Assembly: GCA_942486035.1 (NCBI GenBank)
Contig: CALNXK010000106.1
Span: forward strand, 1,747,501-1,811,500
Origin: Porites lobata
Taxonomy: Eukaryota; Cnidaria; Anthozoa; Scleractinia; Poritidae
DNA: 64,000 nt
Direction of reading: 5' to 3'
In this document: positions 35,881 through 46,500 of the stretch, piece by piece
How positions within the stretch are numbered: the first letter of the stretch is position 1
Layout: each line of letters starts with the position of its first letter
The notes under the pieces: generated by a model
Seen by the model: the letters and a program-made list of their open reading frames with translations, nothing else
Database searches by the model: none
Told to the model about the DNA's origin: nothing
Program-made: the position numbers and the translations under genes

Positions 35881-36300
35881 GCCCGGTTAGCTCAGTTGGG
35901 AGAGCGCCGGTCTGCTGAGCGGGAGGCCGTAGGTTCAAACCCCGGCCGGACCAACACTCAGGGTCTTTAAATAACTGAGGAGAAAGTGCTGCCTATGTAA
36001 TAACATCTGCAAATGGTTAGACTTTCTAGTCTTCTCGGATAAGGATGATAAACCGTAGGCCCCGTCTCACAAGCCCTTGCACATGTAATAAATCTGTGGG
36101 ACATTAAAGAACCCACACACTCTTCGTAAAGAGTAGGGCACGTAGTGCCCGGTGTAGTGGACTATCTCACTTTCACACTCATGTATGGGGGCATCATCAC
36201 TCATTCCTTCAGTACTTGTAAACTGCGCCCTAAGCAGTCTGGCAAAGTCCCCCAACCAGTGTTGTAAATTATCCCTGAAAAGCCCTGTGGGGAGTGAATA
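35881..36300 (+). mobile_element. tRNA-derived SINE-like element
   Basis: The first 73 bases look like a tRNA: A box ttagctcagttgggagagc and B box aggttcaaaccccgg, ending ggacca. The anticodon stem does not pair properly, and the tRNA part runs straight into a 340-base tail (actcagggtctttaaataac and onward), as in SINEs. It lies 0.77 kb upstream of the SLC10A7 start. Confidence 0.7.
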
Positions 36301-36421
36301 ATAAGATATTTAAAATTTACAATTTATACAGATCAAATTTCATGACCACTAGCTCTTGACTTCTTCATCAGTTACTGAAAAAATTAGCTGTTCTGGGGGA
36401 CATGTAGTCTGCTACACAGCC

Positions 36422-36480
36422 ATTTTTAGTGTCATCACGCAATGCTCCTCCCCACTAGCATTGCGTGACGACACTAAAAA
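36422..36480. repeat. Short perfect-type hairpin
   Basis: tttttagtgtcatcacgcaatgct-type arm (24 bases) mirrors agcattgcgtgacgacacta on the right with one mismatch; loop cctccccact. Confidence 0.75.
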
Positions 36481-36667
36481 CACACTAGGGGACATGCTGC
36501 AGTGTTCATTGCCATTGTAGAGAGGTGGCCATTATAGAGAGGTTTAAACAACAAGCAATGTATGGACGACTGTCTGCCGGGACAAAGAAAAGTGGCAGTT
36601 GTGGAGAGGTGGACGTTAGTGGAGGTTTGGCTGTACCCAAAGCTGAGGCCCTTTTAGGGAGGGTATA

Positions 36668-37118
36668 CATTAAACACCCGTGACTAAGAACATGGTTTTT
36701 AAGAACCTGTTAGGCTAAAATTTGCCACGTAGGCCCCCTCTATACAAGAACCTGTTTAGCCTAAAATTCAAAACGGGTTCTCATTTTTAAAACTTTTTTA
36801 AAAACTTTTTTTGTACACTTGGACAAATAGGATAAGTCAACATTCAGGATCCCCTTTGGAGACTTAAGTGTCTTATCACCCCAACTGGAAATGCAGATTT
36901 TATTGAATATGAACAAAGTTTTTATGCAAAGAATAGGATGTTGTTGACAGTGACCAAACACCACTAAATACCCTTAGCTACAATTTGTTTTTCCTTCAGA
37001 AAATAAGAACCAATTTAAGAACCTAAATAGCCTAAATTTGTCCTTATTACCATTTACATAAGAACCTGTTTAGGCTAACTTGGGGAAAAGCAGGTTCTTA
37101 GTTCCAGGTTTTTACTGT
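36668..37118. mobile_element. Element with repeated aagaacctgtttaggcta words
   Basis: Several copies of aagaacctgtt(t)a(g)gcctaaa in both directions, ending gttccaggtttttactgtat. A second copy is at 63477-63835 and is interrupted by another element. Confidence 0.6.
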
Positions 37119-37375
37119 ATATGACATGTCCCTATCAGTATTTCACTATTGTATTTGCACTTGTCTTCCTCACTGTTGTAGTTTCAATAAATAATCTCAG
37201 TGTCATCTGTCTGCATTCACCTGTCTTATGTTGTTGCTTCAAATTCATGTTCGTTGTCAGGGTTACCCTTATAGGGCCTCATAGCCATGGTCAAAAGAAA
37301 GGGGACTGTTTCTGAACGCCTGGAACCTTGCCCTCACTATGCCCCTCTTGCTTGGTCTGCTTGAAGCTTTCATGT

Positions 37376-37521
37376 AATATATCAAGCTTGAGACGTAGTG
37401 TTTCATCACCAGATGAAACACCGAGAAGAGAGTTGAAAATACGAAGTGCAGCGGAGTATTTTTGACGAACTTTGAGGTGTTTCATCTGTTGATGAAACAC
37501 TGTGTTGAATGCTTGATATTA
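37376..37521. mobile_element. Foldback element with gtgtttcatc/gatgaaacac palindromes
   Basis: Ends aatatatcaagc and gcttgatatta mirror; inside are tgtttcatcaccagatgaaaca and a second gtgtttcatc/gatgaaacac hairpin. Ends about 290 bases from the MGMT stop codon. Confidence 0.6.
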
Positions 37522-37811
37522 CTTCTCAAACAAAATTATTTTAGAGGGAGAAATTAAGGATGCAAAAATGAGCAGTTTTTCATCTGATTTCAAAACACTC
37601 ATAAACATTAATTTCCTTTGTATTTTCTTTATGAATTATTAATGAGATTGAGAAGGTTGTGTGACGCAATCAATTTATGAGATAACAGCATATAGCTTAT
37701 AGGTTGTATACAATAGCTAATAATTGAGTGTACATGTAGGGCTTCTAGTTCAACAAAACTGAACAATGGAAAACTTGATGTAAACCATGCTTTAACCAAA
37801 AACAAATGTCA

Positions 37812-38351
37812 TCAGTTTCCTTTAATAATAGCATTTTCATGCTGCAGGAGCCATTTTTTGGTAGCAACTCCATTATACGAGCTGTAATTTCCAAGATCTC
37901 CTCCACTTTTCACAACCCTGTGGCACGGTATGATAATAGGGATTGGGTTTGTCTTCATTGCCATTCCGACTGCTCTAGCTCCCTTGGGATTTCCCGCCAT
38001 ATTGGCTAGTTCTCCGTAAGTCACCGTGTCCCCAGCTTTCACGCGATCTTTAAGAATCTGCCACACTTTACGACAAAATGGCTTGTTTTCGTAGCCTCGT
38101 GTATTGAGCGCTGGTAGTTCGACTTCCCCCAGAGAAGGCGAGTTAGAAAAGTAGGCATCTAACCAAGCGATACAGTTCTCGATGTGTTGAGAGCTCGGCG
38201 AACCAGCATGCTCGCCTTTTATACTACCTTTTGGCGCGTCTTTCATAGGAGCTGAAGTCGTTCCTAGAAGCTTGATGCTCGTTACGCCATCGTTATCAGC
38301 AATGACCTCGATAAGTCCAACCGGAGATTCGAAATGTCCAACTTGCGTCAT
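37812..38351 (-). CDS. MGMT: Methylated-DNA--protein-cysteine methyltransferase (O6-alkylguanine repair), intronless
   Basis: Single-exon 179-residue suicide repair protein that moves the alkyl group from O6-alkylguanine in DNA to its own cysteine. The active site IPCHRVV is present, preceded by the helix-turn-helix (FCRKVWQILKDRVKAGDTVT, then YGELANMAGNPKGARAVG) with the arginine finger in GARAVG, and followed by GNYSSYNGVATKKWLLQHE. The poorly conserved N-terminal domain (from MTQVGHFESPVGLIEVIAD) is complete. ATG at 38351 is preferred; the frame runs four codons further to a GTG. Length is normal for the family (human 207, bacterial Ogt about 170). The tail GNYS..WLLQHE is of animal type, so I do not infer recent bacterial transfer, although the lack of introns is notable. 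Confidence 0.95.
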   Translation of the reverse strand: MTQVGHFESPVGLIEVIADNDGVTSIKLLGTTSAPMKDAPKGSIKGEHAGSPSSQHIENCIAWLDAYFSNSPSLGEVELPALNTRGYENKPFCRKVWQILKDRVKAGDTVTYGELANMAGNPKGARAVGMAMKTNPIPIIIPCHRVVKSGGDLGNYSSYNGVATKKWLLQHENAIIKGN

Positions 38352-40262
38352 TTTGAAAGACACTAGCTTGGAGTTCTAACACATGTATGCGTGATCAGAA
38401 CAACGCAAAGGGCACGCATGAGCGCGCTACCGAAAAACGTCACGCAAACATAGGCACGCACTGCGTCATCTGCACGAAGAGTGCCGAATAAACCTGCGCT
38501 TCGGCGCTTTTTACTCCTTTTTCCTTCGTTTTTCTAAGGTACGGTATTAAAACCAGCAACAAAAACGTGCGCCTTGTTTTGCAACTTTGCTGCAAAACGT
38601 GACTCGTTGGACGAGATGCTGCTCAGTGTAACTGGAATATTTGCAAGTCGCATGCCATCAATAGCTGGAATACTAGATTTGATGAAGTAAATTCGAAAGC
38701 TGACATTTAAATTGATTCTTAGACATACGGTCCACGGCGGACTCAAAATCCCTCACAATGACCACATTCTGGTTTACAAGACAAATGGAGGAAAAAACAA
38801 ACGAGGGATACATTTTTGCATTTATTTCATAGTTTTCATAACATCTTTCGCACAAGAAGTAAAAATCGCTAACAGTAATCGCTTTTGTGCCTTACTCTAC
38901 AAGGAAGGTGCGACCCTGACGGACTAGGACTGAGCAAAGTACTAATTGACTGATAAATTGAAGGACCAACCACCTACTCAAGTTGCTAAGCGAGGGATCA
39001 ACTGTCCACAAGTGATAAAAGTTATAACTAACAGACAATCTTATAGCCTGTGTACAGACCCTTCCCCCTAATCTAAGAACTCCCCAGAAATCTTAAAACT
39101 TGAAGTCTTAACTCGTTCAAGAACAAAAAAGGACGAGTAGATGTGTCTGGATTTATGAGCTGATGCATATATACTCCCTCTTTATCTAGTTATCTAGTTT
39201 TTGTTATGAATACTTGCAGATAAAAACAAGTTATTTAATATGTAAGAGTACGAACTTAAACGATTTCAAGGCTATGGCTACGCTATACCGGATGGTTCTT
39301 GCAGCGACATGAAAACCATATCTGTTCACGCATGAAAACGGTGATTTCGGCGCGGTTTTGTGACGGGACGAAGCAGCGCCCCGCCGATCTTGAAAGAGGA
39401 AGAACAAGCAAGAGAGAGAACCCTGGGAACGAGGTTGGTTACATATAGAACAGGTTTCTGTGCCAAGTTTGGTGCAGTGTAAACAGGTGTTCATACTATA
39501 CTGGATAGATTTTCATGTCAGCATGAAAAACTCTCTGTTACAGTGTCGACATGGCCAAGAAATATTTTACCAGTCTCACATATTAACTGTAAAAATGAAT
39601 ACCTTGACACTTGAATAAAGTTATTATTATCATTTACACTGTTCCTATTATTGTTTTAATATAATTGATTTACTATTTTTACAGAAAGGCTATTATTACT
39701 TATTTAATGAAACACTAACTTAATAACCGGATGACTGACGAACAGATCAACTAACAGGACGGAAGGACAACCCAACTGATCGATTCATGACTGACTTATT
39801 CACACAACGACTCAACTAAATGACTGAATAACTAAATGACGGACAGAATGAATGACTAACTGACTAACTGACTGACTGACTGACTGGATAACTGAATAAT
39901 TTACTAACTGACTGGACGACCGAATAACTAAATGACTGACTAAATAAATGACTTACAGACTGACTGACTTACTAACTGACAAATTGAACGACTTACTGAC
40001 TGACTGAGTGAGCATGTATGAGTAGTTCTTAAGAAAAACAAAGCTATTTATCTAACTTTTGATCAGGCTAATTTTTTTGTTTCGCAAATGTTAAGTAGAC
40101 TTAGTAAAAGACCACATAACACGAAATGAGAGTGGATGAAACGTTAGACTCTATGCAATTTCAGGTCAAGGTAATTAAGGGCATTGCAAACTGTCTCCTT
40201 TAAATTTTCAGCGTCCGGCTGCAGTACGTTTACAATGCAAAGAAAATGGTAAAATAGCTCTT
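38352..40262. other. Spacer between the Death-domain gene and MGMT
   Basis: Contains the MGMT promoter side (not resolved), a repeat ending cctgggaacgaggttgg (39.25-39.43 kb) and the TGAC repeats. No gene seen. Confidence 0.5.
39840..40010 (+). repeat. Degenerate (TGAC)n/(ACTG)n repeat
   Basis: Runs such as actaactgactaactgactg with many substitutions, spread between 39720 and 40010, in the spacer between the Death-domain gene and MGMT. Confidence 0.8.
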
Positions 40263-40536
40263 TCACTGACAACAAAACTTTTGTGCTAAATCTTTACGTT
40301 CTACGTCAGACAGTGCTTTGTGCAAAACACGGTAAGTTGCAGCTGAGGCGTCCCTTTCTTTCCAAGCCAGCAGCAATTTGTAAGCTTTTTCAGAAAATTT
40401 ATCATTGTTTTTGTCATGTTCTGTTATCTGTGCTTCATCGAACTGTAGCCGACGACCAAGCTTTTTCCACTTGTCACCGATTTTGTCTGACAGACGTTCC
40501 AGTTCATCTGGTGTTGGACTTCCATCTTTGATTTTT
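40263..40536 (-). CDS. Terminal exon: Death domain
   Basis: Strong acceptor (ttttcacag), 90 residues and a TGA stop at 40263. The translation TPDELERLSDKIGDKWKKLG, RRLQFDEAQITEHDK, KAYKLLLAWKERDASAATYR and VLHKALSDVERKDLAQKF shows the six-helix Death domain pattern, with the conserved WKKLGRRL of helix 2 and LLLAWKER of helix 5. Death domains recruit other Death-domain adaptors to build PIDDosome- or Myddosome-like assemblies. Being C-terminal after UPA is exactly as in PIDD1, UNC5 and ankyrins. Confidence 0.9.
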
Positions 40537-43500
40537 CTGTGAAAAGAAAAACGATCGAGATACTAGCGATCTCCCCATCTTCAGAGCGACGGAATAAGGC
40601 ATGCACACGTAACATCAGCGGTCTCCCGGTTTACAGCGCATGCCATACGGATTTAAATACAGTACAATGCTTCCTAAAAAGATGCTTTAAGAGGCACTAC
40701 TCTTCAAAACCGTTATAATATCCACCAAGTCTTGGAAAAATGTGATAGGAAACTCTTCAAGAAAATTAGTAGCGACAGTTCTCACCCGTTGTACCCTATG
40801 TCGTCCCAAGCCAAAGCGTCCTCCTTAGATTAAGACGAAGAACTAGTTAGTTACTTAAGATAAAAAACTGAACGTTTTAAAAGTAGTTTTTTAAATAGCC
40901 TTAGTTTCAGATACATTTTAGCACTATGAGAAATTCTTACTATACGCGCCTTAATTAATCTTTTTAAAAAACCATATAAACTCTTAAAAATATGTTTCAT
41001 TTTTTCTGTTAAACTGTAAAATTCATCATGCATCTACTACTTGGAAGGAACTAATTCGAAAATCACCATGTTTGCCCATTTTCAGGAATATCACAGAAAT
41101 CATGAAAAAAATTAAGAGTTTAATGGTTTTGGGGGACGCTGGCACCTGAAAGTACAGACGTTTGTATGGATCTTTAACCCGGCATGTTTCAAGAGTCATA
41201 ACTTGATCCCTGTTCCACTTTAGAGCACCAAACTTGGTGAAATAACCAATCTCAACATGACCTTTTATATGGTGGTGTCAGATTATCATTAGTTTAAATT
41301 TGAAACTCGCCCCAGTTCCCTACGCATCTCCGAAATGGCCAGTAGAGACCTTTAGATTCGAGGACGAGAACGACTACGAGTACGAGATTTGATTTAAAGT
41401 TTTTTCGCGTATTGTCAAAAAATAGACGCCCCAGAATTCTTCATTGTACTTTTTTTTACCAGAACAATTAGCATTGTCATGGTTATTGAAGGAGGAAAAC
41501 ACCTCTCCCGATTGTAAAATGCTAAAATTCCTAACATTTGATAACTTGTCCCCGCTACTACGACACTCTCGCTAAACTCGTAGTAGAATGACGACGGCCA
41601 ACACGTATTCCCGCCCAAATGACGCTGGTTCATGCGCGCACTACTTAGTACTGACATGGATGGTACTGAGAAAATCTCGTACTCGTAGTAGTTCTCGTCT
41701 CAGAATCTAAAGCTCTCTAATAAGAGATCTGGGTACGAGATTATGATCTATGCATGACGATTTTTCCTCACGAACGCGAACCATCTCCCGTGGAGACCGT
41801 AGGAATTTTTTTCGCGTAGCAGGATTGGAAGTGTACTGTTAGAAGACACAGATAAAAAGGGAAAGTTCAAAAGAATACTCAGTTTTCTTCTTGTGGAAAA
41901 ACAAAAGCTTTCAGCAAGGAAAATTGACTTCAATGACTTCGACCAAGTTTTCTACACGGTAGAGCTCTTATCCTGTTTTGAAATGCAAACAAGACAGCGA
42001 AGTTTGCAAAGAATTTTCAGGAAAGCTTTTTACATAATGGCGAGAGAAATTACGCTTTCAAAAGGGAATTTTTGTATTTATAAATGTTCATAGACTTCAG
42101 GAATTTTTTCCCTCGAAATCAGCCTGCAGGATATTTTTTTCTAAAATAACCCATACCCCCCTCTCAAAAGTCAAATTGTCGGCCCCTAAGCTAGCACCAT
42201 AATATGGCTGTTAGTAATTGATCCACTTCAAGACTCTTTCACGGTTGGTGGACTTCGATGTCTCAACTAGACAGACTTCACTGACCGTCTAAACCGAAAA
42301 TGGAAAAAAATAGGGACGGGAAGGGGGGAGGGTAAGATAGTAATTCTGTCTACATCCACATCTACACAAATCCCTAACCGCAAAAAAAGCAAAAAAAAAG
42401 CGACATAAGCAAACAAGCTATTAGACAGGGAAAGTTGAGTAAAATTACAAAATGTTTGCTAACCCGCTTTTCATAACTCCAGGTAGACATATATACCGTA
42501 AGTAGTCTTAGCTTTTTACAATATTTATTTCGCTCAATTTTATAAGTGATTATAAATAATTTTGTAAATACTTTTTTCTCATTTGAGATATCCTGAGGTG
42601 ATGTAATAAAGTTATCAAATCTTATCTATTCGCTGCCGTTGCCGTCATCGGAGGTTCCACTGAATTTTATTCAAACGGTACTTACCTTGTAATGACACTT
42701 CTGCTTTCGCCAACATAAGCATTGTCTTCAACTTCAGTTTCATCTTCAGGCTCTACTACAACCTCTCTTTTAGCGACTTTCACAGGTAACGCTGTCTCAA
42801 CCACTTCTTCCTCTTTGCCAGCTTTCGAAAGCATTCCAGTTTCAGCAGTTTGTTCGAACAAAGGCTTTTTCCTTTTTCCTTCCGGAACATAAGATGCAAT
42901 GATAAGATAAATTAGGATAAACCTGAATATGTCTGTCTGTCTACGTATACAGCATACCAGAAAGCTTCAGTTTCTATGCCGACACAAAAAACTGTTCTGT
43001 TTTATTAAAATCGGAATTCAATATCAATGGAACAAATAGCCTGCGTGCCGATACACGTGTCCTATTTTCTCTGTTGCACGCGGAAAAGTAAAATAAATGC
43101 AGCGTTCACACTTGGTGCCAAAGTACGGTACTCGCTGGGCACTAATGTGAACAAACTCTTTTTTAAAGCATACCCACGCTAGAATTCGGGTACGGTTTCG
43201 ATGCCCGGGTACAAGGCACAAACGTGGGCACCGGGCCCCTGTGTGCTTTGTAATCATTGCAAAGCTCATGTTTTTTTTAAAAAAAATTACGTCTGACAAG
43301 GGGGAAATGGAGTAACTATGTACACAGTTACATATCGGGTACTCACGGTGTGAACTCGACCCCACTTTGGGCCGGTAGGAAGGCACTGATTCCTGGTCAA
43401 TGTGGACAGCCCCTGAGAAATGAAACAGAACGTTCGCATATCACGTAAAAGGCTACAACTTTTGCTTGATCGGATTACTTTGGGTTTTTCGCTGTTGATA

Positions 43501-46500
43501 CCTTTTAAAGATTTTAAATGCTATGGGGAGAGGGGGGGGGGGGGGCTCCCGATTTCAAGTTACGGGGGTGATTGAAGGATTTTTGGGGGGTTGAAATTTT
43601 CGATTCCGGGATTTTTTTGGTTAGTATTTCATTTACGTGGGGATTTTTTGCATTTTCATTGATGAAATAGAAGAAGTTCTCGGGTGTCTCGGGTGTCTCT
43701 TTTTTTTTTTGGGGGGGGGTTGATTTTTGTCCCCATTCGATCATTCTGTCACTTGAAATCTGGAGTAACCCCCGCGCCTGAGAACTGGGTGCCAAAAAAA
43801 GAATTGCTACGTTTACAATAGCTCAACTTGCATTTGCTCACATGAGGCAGTAAACCTAACTAAGAGTCAACTACAGTGGTAATCAGACAGTTGAACGTTA
43901 CGTCAGCCCAAAATTAGAAGCGGCTTTCATATCATGTGAAGAATTATGCGAATCTCGAAGGCTATTATGGACCTAAAATCCGCCTCGATCTGCAAAATTC
44001 TTCACATCAAATTCCACTTCATTCAATAATCACTCCCTTTTGGGTTCCGTCGCGTATGGTAATAATCTGATCGATGTTCCTATATAGAACTCCCTGACAT
44101 CGTTATACATAAAAGTTGAAAAAAAATCTTTGAAAAGCTTCGAAGAATGAAATTTCTTAGGATAGAAATTTCTTACGATTGCGTTGTCATTGAAGGATAT
44201 CGATCTAGGACTACAAGGTCCTATGCAGGGTGAACGGGCAAGGGCCAATTCCATACAAAATGAACGGGCAAGGGCCAATTCCAAACACAACACGTAAACT
44301 CTCGAGCAGCAAATGTTTTACTATTACCAAACCATAAAAAAAATAAATTCCAAATGCTGAGGAAGACGGGGTTGGTGGTCAGGGCCACCGAGGAAAAAAC
44401 CTACTTCGACGAATGTTGTTACACTAATCATAGTTATTAGAGGAGGGTTTGGTGGTCAATGGGCTGCAGTTTATGTTCAAAGCACCGTGAAAAAACCTTT
44501 TCTGTTGGCAAATTGTTTCGACAAAATGATAGGAATTCTTTTTGAATGTTGTTACAAAAACATAATAGATCCGTAAAACTGGTAAAACTGGTAATAAATA
44601 GGGGCGAGATAACAAACTATAACGAAATTTACATACAGCACGTAACAAAGGAGCGTAATTAACAAAATACCGGAGAGCGAAAAGAAAAAGAATACACGAT
44701 AACAAGTAAGTGAGAAAACGAAAAACAAAAGGAAAAAAAAATTGCCCCAACGCAGGGAAATCCAAAGATTGTGACAACAATTATCTCCAACTATTTGCGT
44801 CCACTCTGAATCAAGACTGCGAGTAATTCCTCGGGCTTATTTTCCTCAGGCAAAATGGAGACTATCGATAGTCTACTTGAAACCTTTGAGTGCGACAATG
44901 GGCCCTTTGCAAAATACAGTCAAATAATACAAAAAACACCTTGCTGGATGGCAAACGACGCAGTAGGACGGTGAAAAGAAAGGATATTTGCTTTTTAAAT
45001 CATGTAACCTGTTTGTTTTTCTTGCCCCTCTGCGTCTTTTGCCATCCAGTTAGGTGTTTTTTGTACCATGTGACCGTAATCTGCAAAGGGCCAGTTGTGT
45101 ACGCGAACAACATGCTAAAGTGAATCAATGATTGAGTGATGACTTTGTCAGTATTATAAGAGGTGAGATTCATTGGAAGTGGCGCAGGCCACTGAACTGA
45201 AGCTTAATTTGTGGAACTATGTATTGGTGTAAGGTTAAGGGGTAAAAACAAGTGAAATATTCCAGTAAAGGGTAACTTGTTGTAGTACTCACCTTTCTCA
45301 TTATAGTGGGGCCAGTCTTGAAAAACAACGGGATCACTGAGGATATGAGCAGTAAGCGAAGCGGCCATTAAACTCGCGAACGATCTCCAACGATCAGTAC
45401 CGGATTTTCTGCAATCCGCGTAGTCTGAAATGCCTTTAATAATAATCCAAGGAACGTCCAAAGCGTGGGCTGCTGCATAAAGACCTATAACGGAATAAAG
45501 TCAATGACGTCGATGAATAAATTACCAAGAGCAGAGCCAGGCAGGTCAACGTTCTAAGGGGCCGGTTGCTGAAAAATTCGACTCCACAGACGTGAAAGGA
45601 AGGATGGAGAATGCAATCCCTTAAGCTACGCTAAAACAGGCAACAAAAACGTGGAATTTGTTTCGCAACGTTGCACGCAGTTTAATTAACAATTATTCCT
45701 CGAGCCCGAATGGGTCCTGAGTCTATAGCCCATGAGGCCGAACTACTGTAGTTCGGCCGAATGGGCTATTGACTCAGAGGCCATGAGGACGAGAGGAATA
45801 ACTGTTTAAGTAAAATCCAAATTTAGTTGGTAAAAAATATCGAGACAAAACAACTTTAGCTATTTAAAGCTAGACTTTAAGTCCTTTTTTGCCGCCAAAA
45901 AGCCGGCGCTTTTCGCTACTAGTGGGCTATAACATATAGCCTAGTAGTAGCTCAACCAATCAGAACACAGCATTGATAATAGACCACTAGTTGGATATTA
46001 CTAATACCCATTTCCTGAGGCATTGCCTCTCTCTGAAAGAGGTCACCAGGCTAAGTATCTGAGGAAGAAGATGAAACAAACGGCTAACAGGACCCTAGGT
46101 TTCCTTATAATAAGTAAAACAGAGCGATCAACAAAAAGTAAAATGCCGTTTTGAGGACACTACCTCTCGTTGCGGGTGCTATTTCTATAGAATGCGGGAT
46201 GGACTATGCGACCTATTAAGGTTTAGAAGTCGCAGAACAATGGTAGAATCTTGTTTCAGTAATATGAGGGAGACCCTGGTATTAGTCCGGCATGAAATAG
46301 AACTGGCCAACTCCCGCTTTTCAGGCTATATAGTGTTTTGCCGACTGACCTAAACCTGCGGTCAATAGGGTTATTAGCTATAAACTAAACAAGATGGTAC
46401 GTAAAACGGTTTCGTTTTCTGGATCATAAAATCAAGGGTATGATAACAAAAGACGGGCGTCTTGAAGTCACTCACAGCTGACCTTTAGCGACTCCGGAGA

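Larger units (their letters stand above)
42640..43480. repeat. Linker exon copy A with flanks, homologous to 58.5-59.0 and 59.4-62.0 kb
   Basis: Beyond the exon, the sequence aagataaattaggataaacc, gtctacgtatacag, ataccagaaagcttcag, caatggaacaaatagcctgc and gttcgcatatcacg is shared with the upstream copies. This copy and the one at 61.5 kb both carry the same embedded foldback element (43100-43415 and 61610-61982); copy B does not. Confidence 0.75.

Noticed and set aside
35881..35953. tRNA gene
   Set aside because: A and B boxes are good but the anticodon stem does not pair and the sequence continues as a SINE tail.
43024..43386. 120-codon minus-strand frame
   Set aside because: Falls inside a foldback element in the linker flank.
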